Source of the DNA: Rhynchopus sp. YZ270_cl-10
Taxonomy: Eukaryota; Euglenozoa; Diplonemea; Diplonemida; Diplonemidae
Assembly: GCA_964035575.1 (NCBI GenBank)
Contig: OZ037925.1
Span: forward strand, 930,001 to 994,000
DNA: 64,000 bases
Reading direction: 5' to 3'
A program made the translations under genes and the position numbers. The notes under the pieces were generated by a model. The model saw nothing but the letters and a program-made list of their open reading frames with translations, made no database searches and was not told the origin of the DNA. Of this stretch, positions 32,470-43,644 are shown piece by piece. The first letter of the stretch is position 1. The number at the start of each line of letters is the position of its first letter.

Positions 32470-35400
32470 ATGAAGCCCAAATGGGAGGTCCGTTTCGCGT
32501 CGTTCATGCTTCGCGCCGTTGTCGTTATCGCCATGCAATGTGTCTGCGAGGCTACGTACAGTATCGTCCTGCCACCTGCACCTAATAGGGTTATCTCGGA
32601 ATTCGATGAAGGCGTGCTGGTGGAGTACTTCCCGAATGACACAGATGTCTGCGACTCATGGATTTTATTCCCTGCACAGAATATGTGGCACCGTGCGTTA
32701 CGTGCATTGCTCTATTTTCTGTTTCTGTGTTATCTCTTTGTAGGGATTGCCATTGTGAGTGATGTCTTCATGAATAGCATCGAAATGATTACCTCCGAGG
32801 AGACCACCTCTGTCATCGACACGGAGACAGGGAACGAAGTGCACGTCCGCTCCTCGATATGGAACCCTACAGTCGCAAACCTCACGTTGCTTGCATTAGG
32901 CAGCTCCGCGCCGGAGATTATGTTGTCGGTCATCGAAACGGTCACAAAATTGGATTCAAAACCTGGTGAATTAGGTCCCGCTACCATAGTAGGGAGTGCC
33001 GCGTTTAACCTCTTAGTGATCAGCGCAATTTGCGTCTCTGCAGTGGAAAAGCCGAAAAAAATCGAAGAATTTGGCGTCTTCGTGATCACCGCGTTGTTCT
33101 CTCTATTTGCATACATCTGGATGGTTGTGGTGCTCTCAATTTGGACTGAATGTGAAATATCTCTTCCCGAAGCGTTAATTACCCTCGCATTTTTTCCTCT
33201 CCTCGTTTTTGTTGCTTATATGCAGGATAAAGGGTGGTGCTTCGGGTCAACTGAAGAAGCTACCTCACCTAGGAGCTCACGTCGTGACACTCTGACCGAC
33301 CTCAGCGCGCTTCAACGAACAAACTCTCAGGGCAGCCGCAGAGCGTCTAAAATACTTACAACAGATCTCAGCTCTGTTCAGGGGGTTTCTGGGGGTCGTG
33401 CTGACCTGCATGACTCCAATGTTCGAGCGGATATCATGAATATATGGCGTGGGTTGAAAGGAGACCCAGACGGAAATTCACACGAAATGGTTTCCGCATT
33501 GAAGAGAGTCACCGCACCGAAGAGTTTAGTAAAAAAACGGCCGTCTTTGGTAATGAAAACCACAGGGCTTTCGATGGATGGCAAACTTGAGGAACTTCAA
33601 CGAATTTGTCCGAACAGTGAGGAGCAGGCTATGGGTGTGGACCGCGATTCGAGCTTTCAAACGAATCCGAAAAGTAATGTGTCCTTCCGTCAGAAGGCGC
33701 CAGGAGGCAATCCTTTGAAGTGCGCGGCAGATGATATCTGTGACAACACGGAGGTGGTTCAGTCGCCACGCACCACGCAGGTAACGGTACTGGAGTGGGC
33801 AACCGACTCATTCACAATCATTCCTGGTGCAGCGTACGTAGACATTACCATGGTGCGCCACGGAGACACCACCAAAACCGTTACCGCAAAGTACGAAACC
33901 ATCAACGGCACTGCAAGAGCGGGGGAGGACTACGAGGCCATGTCGGGGCACATCATCATTGAGGCGTATGCACACTCGTCTACCCTCCGTCTGCCGATTC
34001 TCAATCAAAGCGCCAATACGGTATGACAAACATTTTGTTATTGCTCGCTTTGCGATGATGTTTTTTATCCGTTCTCACTGTGTATGCTTGGGAAACATGT
34101 CAAATGGATTCGCCAGCATAACAGCTCCGGTTCCTCGGCGCACTTCTTCAAGTGCCACACTGCTAGGTGGTAGTTCCCTTTCTCGTGGTTTCGGAATCGG
34201 TTGTGAAGGACCGCACGTTTCTGGCATCCCTTGATGCTTTCCCCGTTGCCCACACATCACCCGTGTGGGTTGACTTCTTGCCGACGGCGGTGAATGCAGC
34301 ATCCTTGACCTTGTCATCCGCAAAAAGTGCACTGCAGATTGTGCACTTCCAGCCGGGTGCACCGGCGGTCGTCACAGACTTGTAGAAGTCTGTGACGTCT
34401 GCCCCTTTCGGCTTGCGTCCTTGCCATCACTTGCATCGCGTTGAAGAGGACTTGGGAGATAAAAACGATAGTGGTAAAAGATGTGTACGAGATGGATTGT
34501 AGTTTTCTTTAACAATCTTTAACAAACTTGTGGAAGCCAGCGCAGCTGATGCTGTGCGATAACGAATATGAGAAGGTGACTAAGCACGAGAGGCTTAGTA
34601 TCATCTTATAAACTTTTCTTTCTTTTGGTTCGCTTCATGTATCCCCCGTTCCCCAACTCTCCCATCCAAACACAGGAGTTTAGTGTGTGCTTGCTGTCGG
34701 CAGGGGGCGGTGCTATCTTGGGGAAAATACTGACAGGAAAGGTATAAAAAAAATAATATATTATGCATTGTGCTCTCTCTATATCTCTCTTTCCTTCCAC
34801 CACTCCCAATCTTCGTGAGTATTGTCGCCTCAAATATCTTGGCGTCCGAATAAGTTTTGGCAGATTTGGGGGGTTTTTTGGAAATTTTGGCGTCCTTTTT
34901 TTTTGGACGTCAAAACATATCTTGGAGTACTGTTGGTGTGGTCAGCGCGATTCAGTTCCCCTAGGGCTCTTTCGTGGTTCCCCCATGGGTTTCTCGTGTG
35001 GAACGCTGACCACATCAACCACATCAACCACATCAACCACATCAACCACATCAACCACATCAACCACATCAACCACATCAACCACATCAACCACATCAAC
35101 CACATCAACCACATCAACGTGTAATTGCAAAACCACCACACTACAGATCTCTATCTCAAGCGCGATCATGCCGTGCCTAGGCTTCGTGCAGTGCTTCAGC
35201 CCAGGGGTGACGAAGGATGAGGACGACGAGGACTACGGTGACGGCAGTCTACGCCTCAAGGTCCACGAAGGGGTTAGTTTCGTATGAACAACATCATTGT
35301 TTTGATAAGTTGATGAGAGAGAAAGCGAGGGAGGCCAAAAAAGAGCGTATCAAAAGACACACAGTGTGGGGGAGGGTAACACTGTTCACAGGGGTTTTGT

Positions 35401-36978
35401 ATTTCAAGCCATTTTTTATGTTGGTTTCAAAGAATTTATTGTATTCACTTTACTCCCACAGTTCCAGATCCTTGTCTCTAGGACTGGATCTTTGCAGTCC
35501 TCGGTGAGCTTCACTGTCGCAACGCACCAGGGTGCAGCTGTGGATGGTATAGACTACCGTGGGATCAACGAGCGCGTGACCATTGAGGAAGGGTGTGCGT
35601 CTGCGCTGCTGACGTTGGAGATCCTGGACACATCCTCGCTGCAGAAGAACGTGGACTTCGTGATGCTGCTCGGCGCCTGCAGCTGCGAGGTGTCCACACA
35701 GAAGGCCGTCATCGTCATATGCGAGGATCCGAATGTTACGCTATTCCTCGAAAAGTTGGGGTCGCTGCTCAACCAGGACGACAAGGTATTTTCATTTTCA
35801 GCCATTTGCCCCCGCCCGATTTCAAGCCTTTTTCAAGGCAACTACGAGGCTGAGACCCACCTTACCCTTTTCCAACAATGTCTACACGAGAGGCACATTC
35901 GTCTTATAAGTTTTCCTTTTTTTCTTTTCTCAAATATAAACTACGAAATGGAGGTAGGACTGCATGGTTGGGGGTCCACCCCCCACCCGGTCATACCAAA
36001 GGAACACTGTCATGAGTGTATTTCATGTCAACTTCTTATTTACTCCAATCCACTCCCACCCACAGATCCACTCCGACACCTTCTGCGCACAGTTCGAATC
36101 CGCCTTTGTCGTACAAGGCGACAGCGGCATTGCATATGCACTCCACTTCGTCGCACTATGCTGGAAGGTGCTGTGTGCGTGCATTCCTCCGGTCACCATT
36201 TGGAAGGGGAAGGCGACGTTTGTGGTAGCACTTGCGTTCATCGGTGTGATCACTGCCATCGTAGCTGAGGTCGCGAACCTCTTTGGCTGCGCCTTGGGAC
36301 TACGGCCTTCCGTCACCGCAATCACATTCGTGGCGTTGGGGACGTCGCTGCCGGACACCTTCGCGAGCAAGGTGACGGCAGAGGAGGACGACTTTGCGGA
36401 CTCCGCTGTGGGCAACGTGACCGGGTCGAACTGCGTGAACGTCTTCCTCGGGCTGGGCCTGCCCTGGGTCATCGCGGCGCTCTACAAAACGGCCCAGGGA
36501 GAGGTGTACACCATACCAGCAGGCGACCTCGTGTACAGCGTTGTCCTCTACGTGTGCTGTGCCGTCCTAGGTCTCGGCCTGCTCGTCGCAAACCGCTATG
36601 TATATGGAGGCGAGCTCGGCGGTCCACGACGACATCTTGTCAGCCTCTGCCTCATACTGCTCTGGCTTCTTTACGTCACAATGTCATCAATGAAGGTATG
36701 AGAAAGAGGGAAATTTTTGTGTGAATTATTTTTTGTGTTATCAAGCATTGAACGAATAGAAATGGAAAAACGACGGATGGTGCGTACCCGCTTTTAGCGT
36801 ATTGGGTTTCCACTAACGTCACTCACATTCATGGAAAACACAAACCTTTTTGCGGGTGCGATAAACGAAAAAAGTGTTTTCTTTATTTCATTTAACTGTC
36901 ATATCCTGAAGTCGTTTTCTATTTTTCAAAATTCTGCAGGTTTATGGACATCTGGGAAGCTCTGAAAGTTCGTGTTAG
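32470..36978 (+). CDS. Na+/Ca2+ exchanger, NCX (Calx-beta) type
   Basis: Five exons (32470-34020, 35147-35281, 35462-35785, 36066-36695, 36940-36978), all joined in phase 0, give 892 residues, close to animal NCX. This plasma-membrane antiporter uses the Na+ gradient to export Ca2+. A hydrophobic N-terminus (signal-like) is followed by the alpha-1 repeat (NPTVANLTLLALGSSAPE at about 130, GPATIVGSAAFNLLVI at about 168). Next come a long Ser/Arg-rich cytosolic loop (about 260-430), Calx-beta 1 (about 437-530) and Calx-beta 2 (about 545-660, FQILVSRTGSLQ, DGIDY). The alpha-2 repeat follows (FVALGTSLPDTFASK at about 758, GNVTGSNCVNVFLGLGLPW), then the last TM helices and a short tail ending SSESSC. 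Four introns begin with GT (three GTATG, one GTATT). Exon 2 is the least certain exon. Intron 1 is 1.1 kb and full of repeats. Confidence 0.93.
34369..34395. other. Perfect 11-bp hairpin in NCX intron 1
   Basis: GTCACAGACTT, loop GTAG, then the exact complement. It lies in a 300-bp stretch of intron 1 whose minus strand stays open and includes WKCTICSALF; I could not assign that frame to a family. Confidence 0.7.
34549..34624 (+). promoter_or_regulatory. Conserved hairpin motif in NCX intron 1
   Basis: GCTGTGCGATAACGA, then GGTGA and the stem CTAAGC (34580-34585) with GCTTAG (34593-34598), then ATCATCTTATAAACTTTTC. The GCTGTGCGATAACGA block and GGTGACTAAGC recur together at 62270-62304. Confidence 0.55.
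35010..35118. repeat. (CACATCAAC)n minisatellite
   Basis: About 12 copies of a 9-bp unit at the 3' end of NCX intron 1, ending about 30 bp before exon 2. Confidence 0.93.
35375..35430 (+). repeat. IAR right half, in NCX intron 2
   Basis: GGTAACACTGTTCACAGGGG then TTTTGTATTTCAAG, about 60-85 bp before the exon 3 acceptor. Confidence 0.65.
35885..36050 (+). repeat. IAR copy in NCX intron 3
   Basis: ACGAGAGGCACATTCGTC and TTATAAGTTTTC, then GAAATGGAGGTAGGACTGCATGG, GGTCAT, GGAACACTGTCATGAG and TGTATTTCATGTCAAC. It has the same block order as SET intron 2 and ends 16 bp before the exon 4 acceptor. Confidence 0.75.
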
Positions 36979-38211
36979 GCTCTATGGGAAGATTCGGGCG
37001 GGAAAGACCATAGTGGGGTGCAGCCGTCTTAATGCCAGGTTTTCAAAGGGGAAGAGGGGGAGGGGGAGGGGAAAAGCCAAATTGTCTCTGTGGCTTGTTA
37101 GTCGGATCTGTTATGGCGTGGCTCATCCCAAAAAAATAAAGTGTATTTTTTTTTGTACTGCTTTTGTGATTATTTTGTAGTGTACTTAGGGAGTTTTGAG
37201 CCACACTGTGTTAACTATTATACAGCCACCACCAGGTGTCAGCCAACATTTATACTTTTTTTTGTACTTCTTAAAACCCTATACACACTCTTAATGTATG
37301 AATGCAAATCCGTGGGGGCATTTTCCTTCCTCTTTGTTCTTTTTGTTTACACAAAAGGAGAAAAAAAAGGTGGCAGTTTTCAAGAGTTTTGTGGATCCGT
37401 TTAGGTTATGTTAGTGCTGTTTCTTTGTGTATAGTGTTTTTCCAATTGTCGTTTTTTTGAGGTTAACGAGAATACTGAATTATCAGGCCTTTCTTTTTTT
37501 TCGAGAGAGGAGACGACGCGGATAAACTCCATCTTTCGATTGAAAAAAATATCTTAATCTTGTTTTTTCAAATACTGCACGAGGCACATTCGTCAACAAT
37601 TTGTCTTCGCTTTTTTTTTTTTTTTTTTTTTTTTTGAATAATATTCCAGGGTATTAGGGTGAAAATCCAAAATTCCGGAAAAAACTGGTTTTTCTGGTTT
37701 TCTCTCCTGGGTGGCGAAAACTAGTGTTTCCGGCAAAAACCTCCACCGTTGACGGACGCAGTCACCTTTTCGGTTTTTTCGGGGGTGGGGTCAGTGCCTT
37801 ATCCAGGAATCCAGATTTCAAAATATTTTTCGGCGCTGCTGACCCAGGGTAGACATTGGGAACAGAGGGACTGTATTTTTTTTTTTGCGGGGCAAAAAAA
37901 TAATATAAAATGGCGCCGCAGGCGAAAAATTTTGAGGGTACGGTGTAAAAATCTAGATTTTTACACCACAGAGCCACTCAAACGAACCCTTTTTTGCGGA
38001 GCAAAAAATGAAAAATGGCGCCGCAGGCAAAAAAAAAAATCAAGGAACAGCCATTTCCCAAAGGCACTCCCGTGGTTCAACCACGGTTCTACCAGGCGGG
38101 GGAAAAATGCGGGGGAAAAAATCGAGTCCGCCCTAATCTGGGGACGACATTTACAGAAAGGCCCGGTGAAAAGTGTCGGTTTTTTTTTCCCCTCCAGATT
38201 TCTCTGTTTTT
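36979..38211. other. Intergenic region with repeats R11 and R1
   Basis: R11 inverted at about 37648-37700 (CAGGGTATTAGGGT, AACTGGTTTTTC). R1 copy 2 in plus orientation at 37790-38110 (GGCGCCGCAGGCGAAAAA twice, TTTTTTGCGGAGCAAAAAA, GTACGGTGTAAAAATCTAG). I see no gene. Confidence 0.6.
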
Positions 38212-38430
38212 TTTTGCAACTGACGCGCTGGAGAGGCCCTGGCCAAACATGGCGTGTTAGGGGAAATATATTCGTCGCACAGATTAGATCAGAGACCCCA
38301 CCCGATATGTTTCTCATTTTACCTCTTTTGTGCTCCGCCACCGACACTCCCATTTTCTGTACTTCAGGCAATAATCATATACCATCACACACTGACACAG
38401 TCCGCGTGTGCTGGAAACAATCAATTTTTT

Positions 38431-38482
<52 letters not shown>

Positions 38483-38532
38483 TTTCAGAAACAATACAGA
38501 AACAGAAAAAGCAGGGGAGATACAGAAGAAAA

Positions 38533-38806
38533 AGCAAAAGCAGGGACTACGAGCCATACTCTAAAAGGATACAGAAGTAAAAAGCAAAAGCAGGGACTAC
38601 GAGCCATACTCTAAAAGGATACAGAAGTAAAAAGCAAAAGCAGGGACTACGAGCCATACTCTAAAAGGATACAGAAGTAAAAAGCAAAAGCAGGGACTAC
38701 GAGCCATACTCTAAAAGGATACAGAAGTAAAAAGCAAAAGCAGGGACTACGAGCCATACTCTAAAAGGATACAGAAGTAAAAAGCAAAAGCAGGGACTAC
38801 GAGCCC
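38533..38806. repeat. 50-bp tandem repeat in the retroelement leader
   Basis: About 5.5 near-perfect copies of a 50-bp unit (each with GGGACTACGAGCC and CTAAAAGGATACAG) lie between A1 and ORF1. They may be variable between copies of the element. Confidence 0.92.
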
Positions 38807-38850
38807 AGAGAGGAGCCAGGGACCACGAGCCCTTTTTTCAAACCGTCAAC

Positions 38851-39897
38851 ATGGCCCTTACCCGGGACGACTTCCCCGCCAACGCGCACGACGTTGAGTG
38901 GGCGCAGGTGGAGGTGGGCAGAGCAGAGGGGCAGCCGGCAGAGGCGGCGGCGGGATGCGTGTTCCCGAGCTGCGCCACGGTGCACGGAGGAGGCGCAAAC
39001 TGCTGGCGCTGCGGCCACCGAACTACGGTGACATGCATCCGCAACGTACTCCCGCAGGGCCAAACACGCACGGAGTTCACGGATGGCATTCTGGAGTTGG
39101 GGTGGTCGTGTCCAGTGTGTGAGTGGATACGCGCTTTCGCGATCCCACTGGACGACGCCGTGAGCAACGCTTCTGACCCGGCACCGGATATCCCAGCACA
39201 GCAGAACGCAGCACAACAGCAGCAACAACCACAGAACGCACCACAACAGCAGGACATGATGGTGATCCTGATGCAGATGAGGGACCAGATGGTTGCGTTG
39301 AACGGCAGGATGACGGCGTTGGAGGAACAGCGAAACCTCGCACTACCCCAGGGTTTCCATGCAGAGGTGGTCGGGACATGGAAAAACGTACACGTACCCC
39401 AGGTGAAGACACTGATCAGGACGGAAGTCAGCAAAGTATTCAAAGAATACGCACTTCCTGCAAACCTTGATGTGGCCCGCGAGCACGAGGTAGAGATGAG
39501 ACGCAATTTCGATTTCCTCGACACCACTCTAAACGCTTTAAAACCAAACCCAGCAGACAACGGGGGGACGATGGCGGTGTTGCACAGGGTAGTGGTGACC
39601 ATGTCCGCCTCCACCCATCTGGGCATATACGGCAGGAACATCCGTCTGACGTACGAGAAGAGGGCAAACGGCTATCTCCCCGAAGCTTTCACCGTGCAGC
39701 TGCAGACGCGTATGTTGGAGCAGCTGGTAGAGGCGGGGAAGAATAAAAAGAAGGAGTACAACCGAAACAACGACCGAGGCACCACGGGGGGTTACCGAGG
39801 GGACACAAACCAAAACGACAGGAAGAGGGACTACGACCGTACCAGCGACCGACGCACCGAGAACCAGGGAAAGGGGGGACGCGGGGGGAAGAACTGA
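38851..39897 (+). CDS. Retroelement ORF1, gag-like
   Basis: A 348-residue frame inside the Ngaro/VIPER-like element. It has an N-terminal Cys/His cluster (CVFPSC, CWRCGH, CPVCEW), a Gln-rich linker, a helical middle, and a very basic, Asn/Arg/Gly-rich C-terminus suited to binding RNA. Position and composition suit a gag-like protein; no family match can be proved by eye. Confidence 0.7.
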   Translation: MALTRDDFPANAHDVEWAQVEVGRAEGQPAEAAAGCVFPSCATVHGGGANCWRCGHRTTVTCIRNVLPQGQTRTEFTDGILELGWSCPVCEWIRAFAIPLDDAVSNASDPAPDIPAQQNAAQQQQQPQNAPQQQDMMVILMQMRDQMVALNGRMTALEEQRNLALPQGFHAEVVGTWKNVHVPQVKTLIRTEVSKVFKEYALPANLDVAREHEVEMRRNFDFLDTTLNALKPNPADNGGTMAVLHRVVVTMSASTHLGIYGRNIRLTYEKRANGYLPEAFTVQLQTRMLEQLVEAGKNKKKEYNRNNDRGTTGGYRGDTNQNDRKRDYDRTSDRRTENQGKGGRGGKN

Positions 39898-39912
39898 CTG
39901 CCCTACGCGCAG

Positions 39913-42549
39913 ATGCTCTTTCCTCCCCCCAGCGAAAGAGGCAGAAAACGACAACACGAGACCCCCCTCACAAACAAACAGGAAAATACAATAATTCAAT
40001 CGACTCAGACAACCCTCGCCCGATGCTTAGCGGAGTCCTCCTGGAAGAGCCTCCAAAGCACGTGTCGGCGATACTTCGAATTCAAAAACGCTTGGGAGGA
40101 GAAACACACATGCACAATCTCACACGAAGTGGCGCTCATATATTGGGTGGAAAAGAAAAGGTCTTTAGACGGAGTCACGGAGAGTTCGGCGCTGCAATAT
40201 ACGATGGACGTGGCGGCGGCGTTACGGCGGACAGGGGACGCACGCCTGGCGGAGTCCCAAATGGTGCAGGATTATCGTCGGAGTCTGCGAAGGATGGGAG
40301 CACTGATGCCGGGCAAGCAGGCCAAGCCAGCACGTCCCTCCGAAGTCGCATCGGCGATCGAGCTGGAGAAGAAGCCGTTGATACGTTTAGCACTGGCTAT
40401 GTGTTGGGTGACGGCGGGGAGGGCGTCGGACGTGCTGCGACTCAAGAAGCAGGAGATCACCATCAGACCAGACGGAGTGGTGGCAGTGCATTGGAGGGAG
40501 ACCAAAGGAGATCCTTTCCAGCTGGGACGCTTCACGGGCCACCATCTCACAAAAACAGCGCAGGAAATTTTAGTACAACGACTGCAAGCTGTCCGCGATC
40601 AGCAAGGTTTGGTTTTTCCCACCAGGGATAACATCGCACCAACTCGGAGCCGCACTACAGAGAGTCAACAGGGAGCTGTCGTCGCACTCACTGAGAAGAG
40701 GGGCTGCGCAGTTCCTCCTGAAACAGAAGGTGCCCCTCGACGAAATATGCCTCCTCACCCGCCACCAAACAACGGAGTCTCTGATCCGATACGTCGCAGA
40801 AGCGGGACTACAGAGGGTGGACGTGACGGCAACCATGTCGCAGCAGCTGCAGGCAGCCATGTGAAGTACTTGCTCCAGGGGAAGATACCTGGCGTACCAT
40901 GGATCCCAGGGGAAAAGACACGCTACAATCCAGAGGACGAAAAAGACATGGGGCCGGGTTTGGAGGCGCTATACAACGATGTCCTCGCAGTGTCGGTGAA
41001 TGGAAAGCTGTGCAGACCACCCCGTGTGCGCGGTATTCCAGAAGACGACTACATCGCGCCAATATGCGCCGGTTTCATGGACATGCGAAAGCTGCAGGAG
41101 TTGGACGTGACAGGTGAACTGCAGGGAGTGATTGATCTGATCACAGATCCAAAAAGCTTTTACACGCAGTTCCTGGAAGGGGCTCTAGAGAACGTAAGAT
41201 ACGACACACATTTCCGGAAAAAGATCTCACGAAATCTCATGCACCACCTAAAAGCGCTGAAGGACTATAACGTGTTGGAGGAAGTGGATCAGGAACCCAC
41301 CGTCGTACTGCACGGATTCACAGTGGAGAAGAAGTCGGGAGGGAGAAGGTTTGTTCTGGATGGCAGAAAGCTAAACGACTGCATGCGGCACCCACCGGAC
41401 ATGTGGCTCCCGCGAATGCCCCAGGTGATACATCAAATTCTACAAGCCAACTGGGTGGTGAATACAGACGGGAAGAGCTGGTTTTACCAGTTTCCGGTGC
41501 ACCCAGACATCAGGGACTTCTTCGGGGTAAAAGTAGCACCACAGCGAGGAGAGTTCGTGACCACAAGACTAAAAGCTCTGTGCATGGGGTGGAAGTTCGC
41601 CCCGTGCATTGCGAACCGAGCGGCGAGAGTACTGTTGCCACCGTCAGAGGGCGTCACGTGGGTTGACAACTTCATTGTCACCGCAGACACGGAGGATGAG
41701 GCGACCAAGCAGTTTCAAAAATTCCTCTCCCGATGCAACGCTGTGGACGCGAAGATGACTTTGGACGAGAAAGGCTACGGGGTACCCACACAACTTTTTG
41801 AAACTTTCGGCGTCTCTTTCGACCTCAGACACCATATTTATCGTTCAGACCCGGAGTGGATTAAGAAATTTTTAGCGAATAGTGCACACGCGAAGGTAAC
41901 CGGAGGGATGGCAACCCCTAGGGAAATCTACAAGGTGGTCGGGGGCATGGTGTGGCACTCATATATTACAAACTCTTTTCTATGTTTCCTACCCGCGACA
42001 CTGAGCTTCATGAGAGACATCGCTCGAGACTTATACAACACGGCTGCATGGGACACGCCTACAGCAGTGCGCCCTTCGGTGGTGAAGGAAGTAAAGGAGA
42101 GGACGATACGTATTAAGGAAAATCCATGGATTGAACGGGGACCAACATCATCTATCACAGCATGGTCCGATGCTTCCTCGAAGGCGTGGGCGGCGATCCT
42201 TGAGTCAGAACCGCAGCAGGTGTCACAGGCGGATTTCTCTAACGAGCAGGAACACTGGCATATATACAGGAAGGAACTTTACGCGGCAAAGCAGGCCGTA
42301 GCACTTGCGGCAAGATCGGTACATACTACGCGACTCAGGCTGATGGTCGACAACCTCCCGGCTGTACACAGCCTCCAGAGGGGCCACTCTTCAGACTACC
42401 GCTCAAATTTCGTGATCGCCGAACTTTTCACCCTAGCGGCCGGCGCCCGCATCCAAGTCGCATGTGAATGGGTACCGACGTTGGAGCAAAAAGCAGACAA
42501 GTACACGAGAGGCGTGGTGGCAGACTACCCGATCACACTACCGGTTTAG
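39913..42549 (+). CDS. Retroelement ORF2: tyrosine recombinase, RT and RNase H
   Basis: An 878-codon frame starting 15 bp after ORF1. The first part is tyrosine-recombinase-like (a core-binding region, then GRASDVLRLKKQEI). The central part is a DIRS-type reverse transcriptase (GGRRFVLDGRKLND, GVKVAPQRGEF). The last part is an RNase H (AWSDASSKAWAAIL, YRKELYAAKQAV, VACEWVPTLEQKADKYTRG). The order recombinase before RT follows VIPER, where these are neighbouring or overlapping ORFs. Confidence 0.75.
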   Translation: MLFPPPSERGRKRQHETPLTNKQENTIIQSTQTTLARCLAESSWKSLQSTCRRYFEFKNAWEEKHTCTISHEVALIYWVEKKRSLDGVTESSALQYTMDVAAALRRTGDARLAESQMVQDYRRSLRRMGALMPGKQAKPARPSEVASAIELEKKPLIRLALAMCWVTAGRASDVLRLKKQEITIRPDGVVAVHWRETKGDPFQLGRFTGHHLTKTAQEILVQRLQAVRDQQGLVFPTRDNIAPTRSRTTESQQGAVVALTEKRGCAVPPETEGAPRRNMPPHPPPNNGVSDPIRRRSGTTEGGRDGNHVAAAAGSHVKYLLQGKIPGVPWIPGEKTRYNPEDEKDMGPGLEALYNDVLAVSVNGKLCRPPRVRGIPEDDYIAPICAGFMDMRKLQELDVTGELQGVIDLITDPKSFYTQFLEGALENVRYDTHFRKKISRNLMHHLKALKDYNVLEEVDQEPTVVLHGFTVEKKSGGRRFVLDGRKLNDCMRHPPDMWLPRMPQVIHQILQANWVVNTDGKSWFYQFPVHPDIRDFFGVKVAPQRGEFVTTRLKALCMGWKFAPCIANRAARVLLPPSEGVTWVDNFIVTADTEDEATKQFQKFLSRCNAVDAKMTLDEKGYGVPTQLFETFGVSFDLRHHIYRSDPEWIKKFLANSAHAKVTGGMATPREIYKVVGGMVWHSYITNSFLCFLPATLSFMRDIARDLYNTAAWDTPTAVRPSVVKEVKERTIRIKENPWIERGPTSSITAWSDASSKAWAAILESEPQQVSQADFSNEQEHWHIYRKELYAAKQAVALAARSVHTTRLRLMVDNLPAVHSLQRGHSSDYRSNFVIAELFTLAAGARIQVACEWVPTLEQKADKYTRGVVADYPITLPV

Positions 42550-42617
42550 CAGCGGAGCGTAATCCCATTCATCGTTCGCGCGGCGTCCCTTCGATCCGAG
42601 GGTCCTTAGGGTCCTGA

Positions 42618-42891
42618 GTGGAAGCGTGCAATGCAACAAACGGTCGAGATCTGATCAAGCGAAACGGATATATTTTGCAACTGACGCGCTGGAGAGGCCC
42701 TGGCCAAACATGGCGTGTTAGGGGAAATATATTCGTCGCACAGATTAGATCAGAGACCCCACCCGATATGTTTCTCATTTTACCTCTTTTGTGCTCCGCC
42801 ACCGACACTCCCATTTTCTGTACTTCAGGCAATAATCATATACCATCACACACTGACACAGTCCGCGTGTGCTGGAAACAATCAATTTTTT

Positions 42892-42939
<48 letters not shown>

Positions 42940-43080
42940 TGTCGGCAGGTGGAAGCGTGCAATGCAACAAACGGTCGAGATCTGATCAAGCGAAACGGAT
43001 ATATTTTTTTTTTTTTTGAAAACCAGTTTTTGGGAAAACTGGTTTTCAAAACCAGTTTTTTTAGCCACCCTAATACCCTG
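42618..43080. repeat. B1-A2-B2 terminal block, followed by R11
   Basis: B1 overlaps the first bases of A2, and B2 follows the A2 poly-A run. A copy of R11 (GGTTTTCAAAACCAGT, ACCACCCTAATACCCTG) abuts B2 at about 43015-43080, so the element appears to have landed in or beside R11. Confidence 0.75.
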
Positions 43081-43644
43081 AATATTCTTATTGCACGGTC
43101 CACATCAGCCTCTGTAGCTGATGTGAAAGTGGGTGTGAAAATGGGTTGGTGTGACCACACCAGCCGGCTGATGTCGCTTTTTGAATAATTTTCTGAACAT
43201 AATTGGAGCATCATGAAACTATTTCCCCACCCAACCCGCGTCTTTGCCCTGAAACTGTTCCGTTTTCTGCGAAGACAGGGTGGGTACGCAGAAAAAAAAA
43301 TAGGGTACATTGTTTAAGCGCTTGCCTAGCCCTATCTCCCGTTGTCGATTTTCCAATCACCATCTCTTCATTATCTGTCTTTATCTGGTTTTCATAAACA
43401 CCAAAAAAATGCTCTCCCATTTTTATTTATTTATTTTTGGAAACCACGCCATCTGGGCGAAAAATCGGTTTTGGAAAGCCTCCCCCCTCTTGGAGAGCTT
43501 CAGCTAGCACATCCCGGACTATGCCACTCAAATTCCCCCCGACCAAACCAAGCAACAACCGGGCCTGCTTTCCTTTTCCTCGAGCCCCGCATAACTGATT
43601 TCCAAAACACCCCCCCCTCCCTCCCGCACAATCAGAACACAGCA

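Larger units (their letters stand above)
38212..43008 (+). mobile_element. Tyrosine-recombinase retroelement, Ngaro/VIPER-like, nearly whole
   Basis: The layout is A1 (38212 to about 38480), ORF1, ORF2, B1 (42618-42676), A2 (42673 to about 42937) and B2 (42949-43007). The A copies (about 225 bp plus a poly-A run) look identical by eye, as do the B copies (59 bp). This A1-ORFs-B1-A2-B2 split direct repeat is the hallmark of Ngaro and VIPER elements in the DIRS order, which integrate through a tyrosine recombinase. The identical repeats argue for a recent insertion. The element looks whole or nearly so, perhaps with one break. Family assignment rests on structure and recognisable domains, not on a search. 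Confidence 0.85.

Noticed and set aside
34163-34375. Minus-strand frame with WKCTICSALF inside NCX intron 1, a possible zinc finger gene.
   Set aside because: Short, no second Cys/His pair, no start context, not linked to a known family. Kept only as a note.
36091-36105. GTTCGAATCC resembling a tRNA B box.
   Set aside because: Lies inside NCX exon 4 with no A box or cloverleaf around it.
38533-38806. Each 50-bp unit contains AGCAAAAGCAGG, identical to the conserved end of influenza A genome segments.
   Set aside because: A 12-base match in a tandemly repeated, A-rich host element with no other influenza-like sequence nearby. Chance match multiplied by the repeat.
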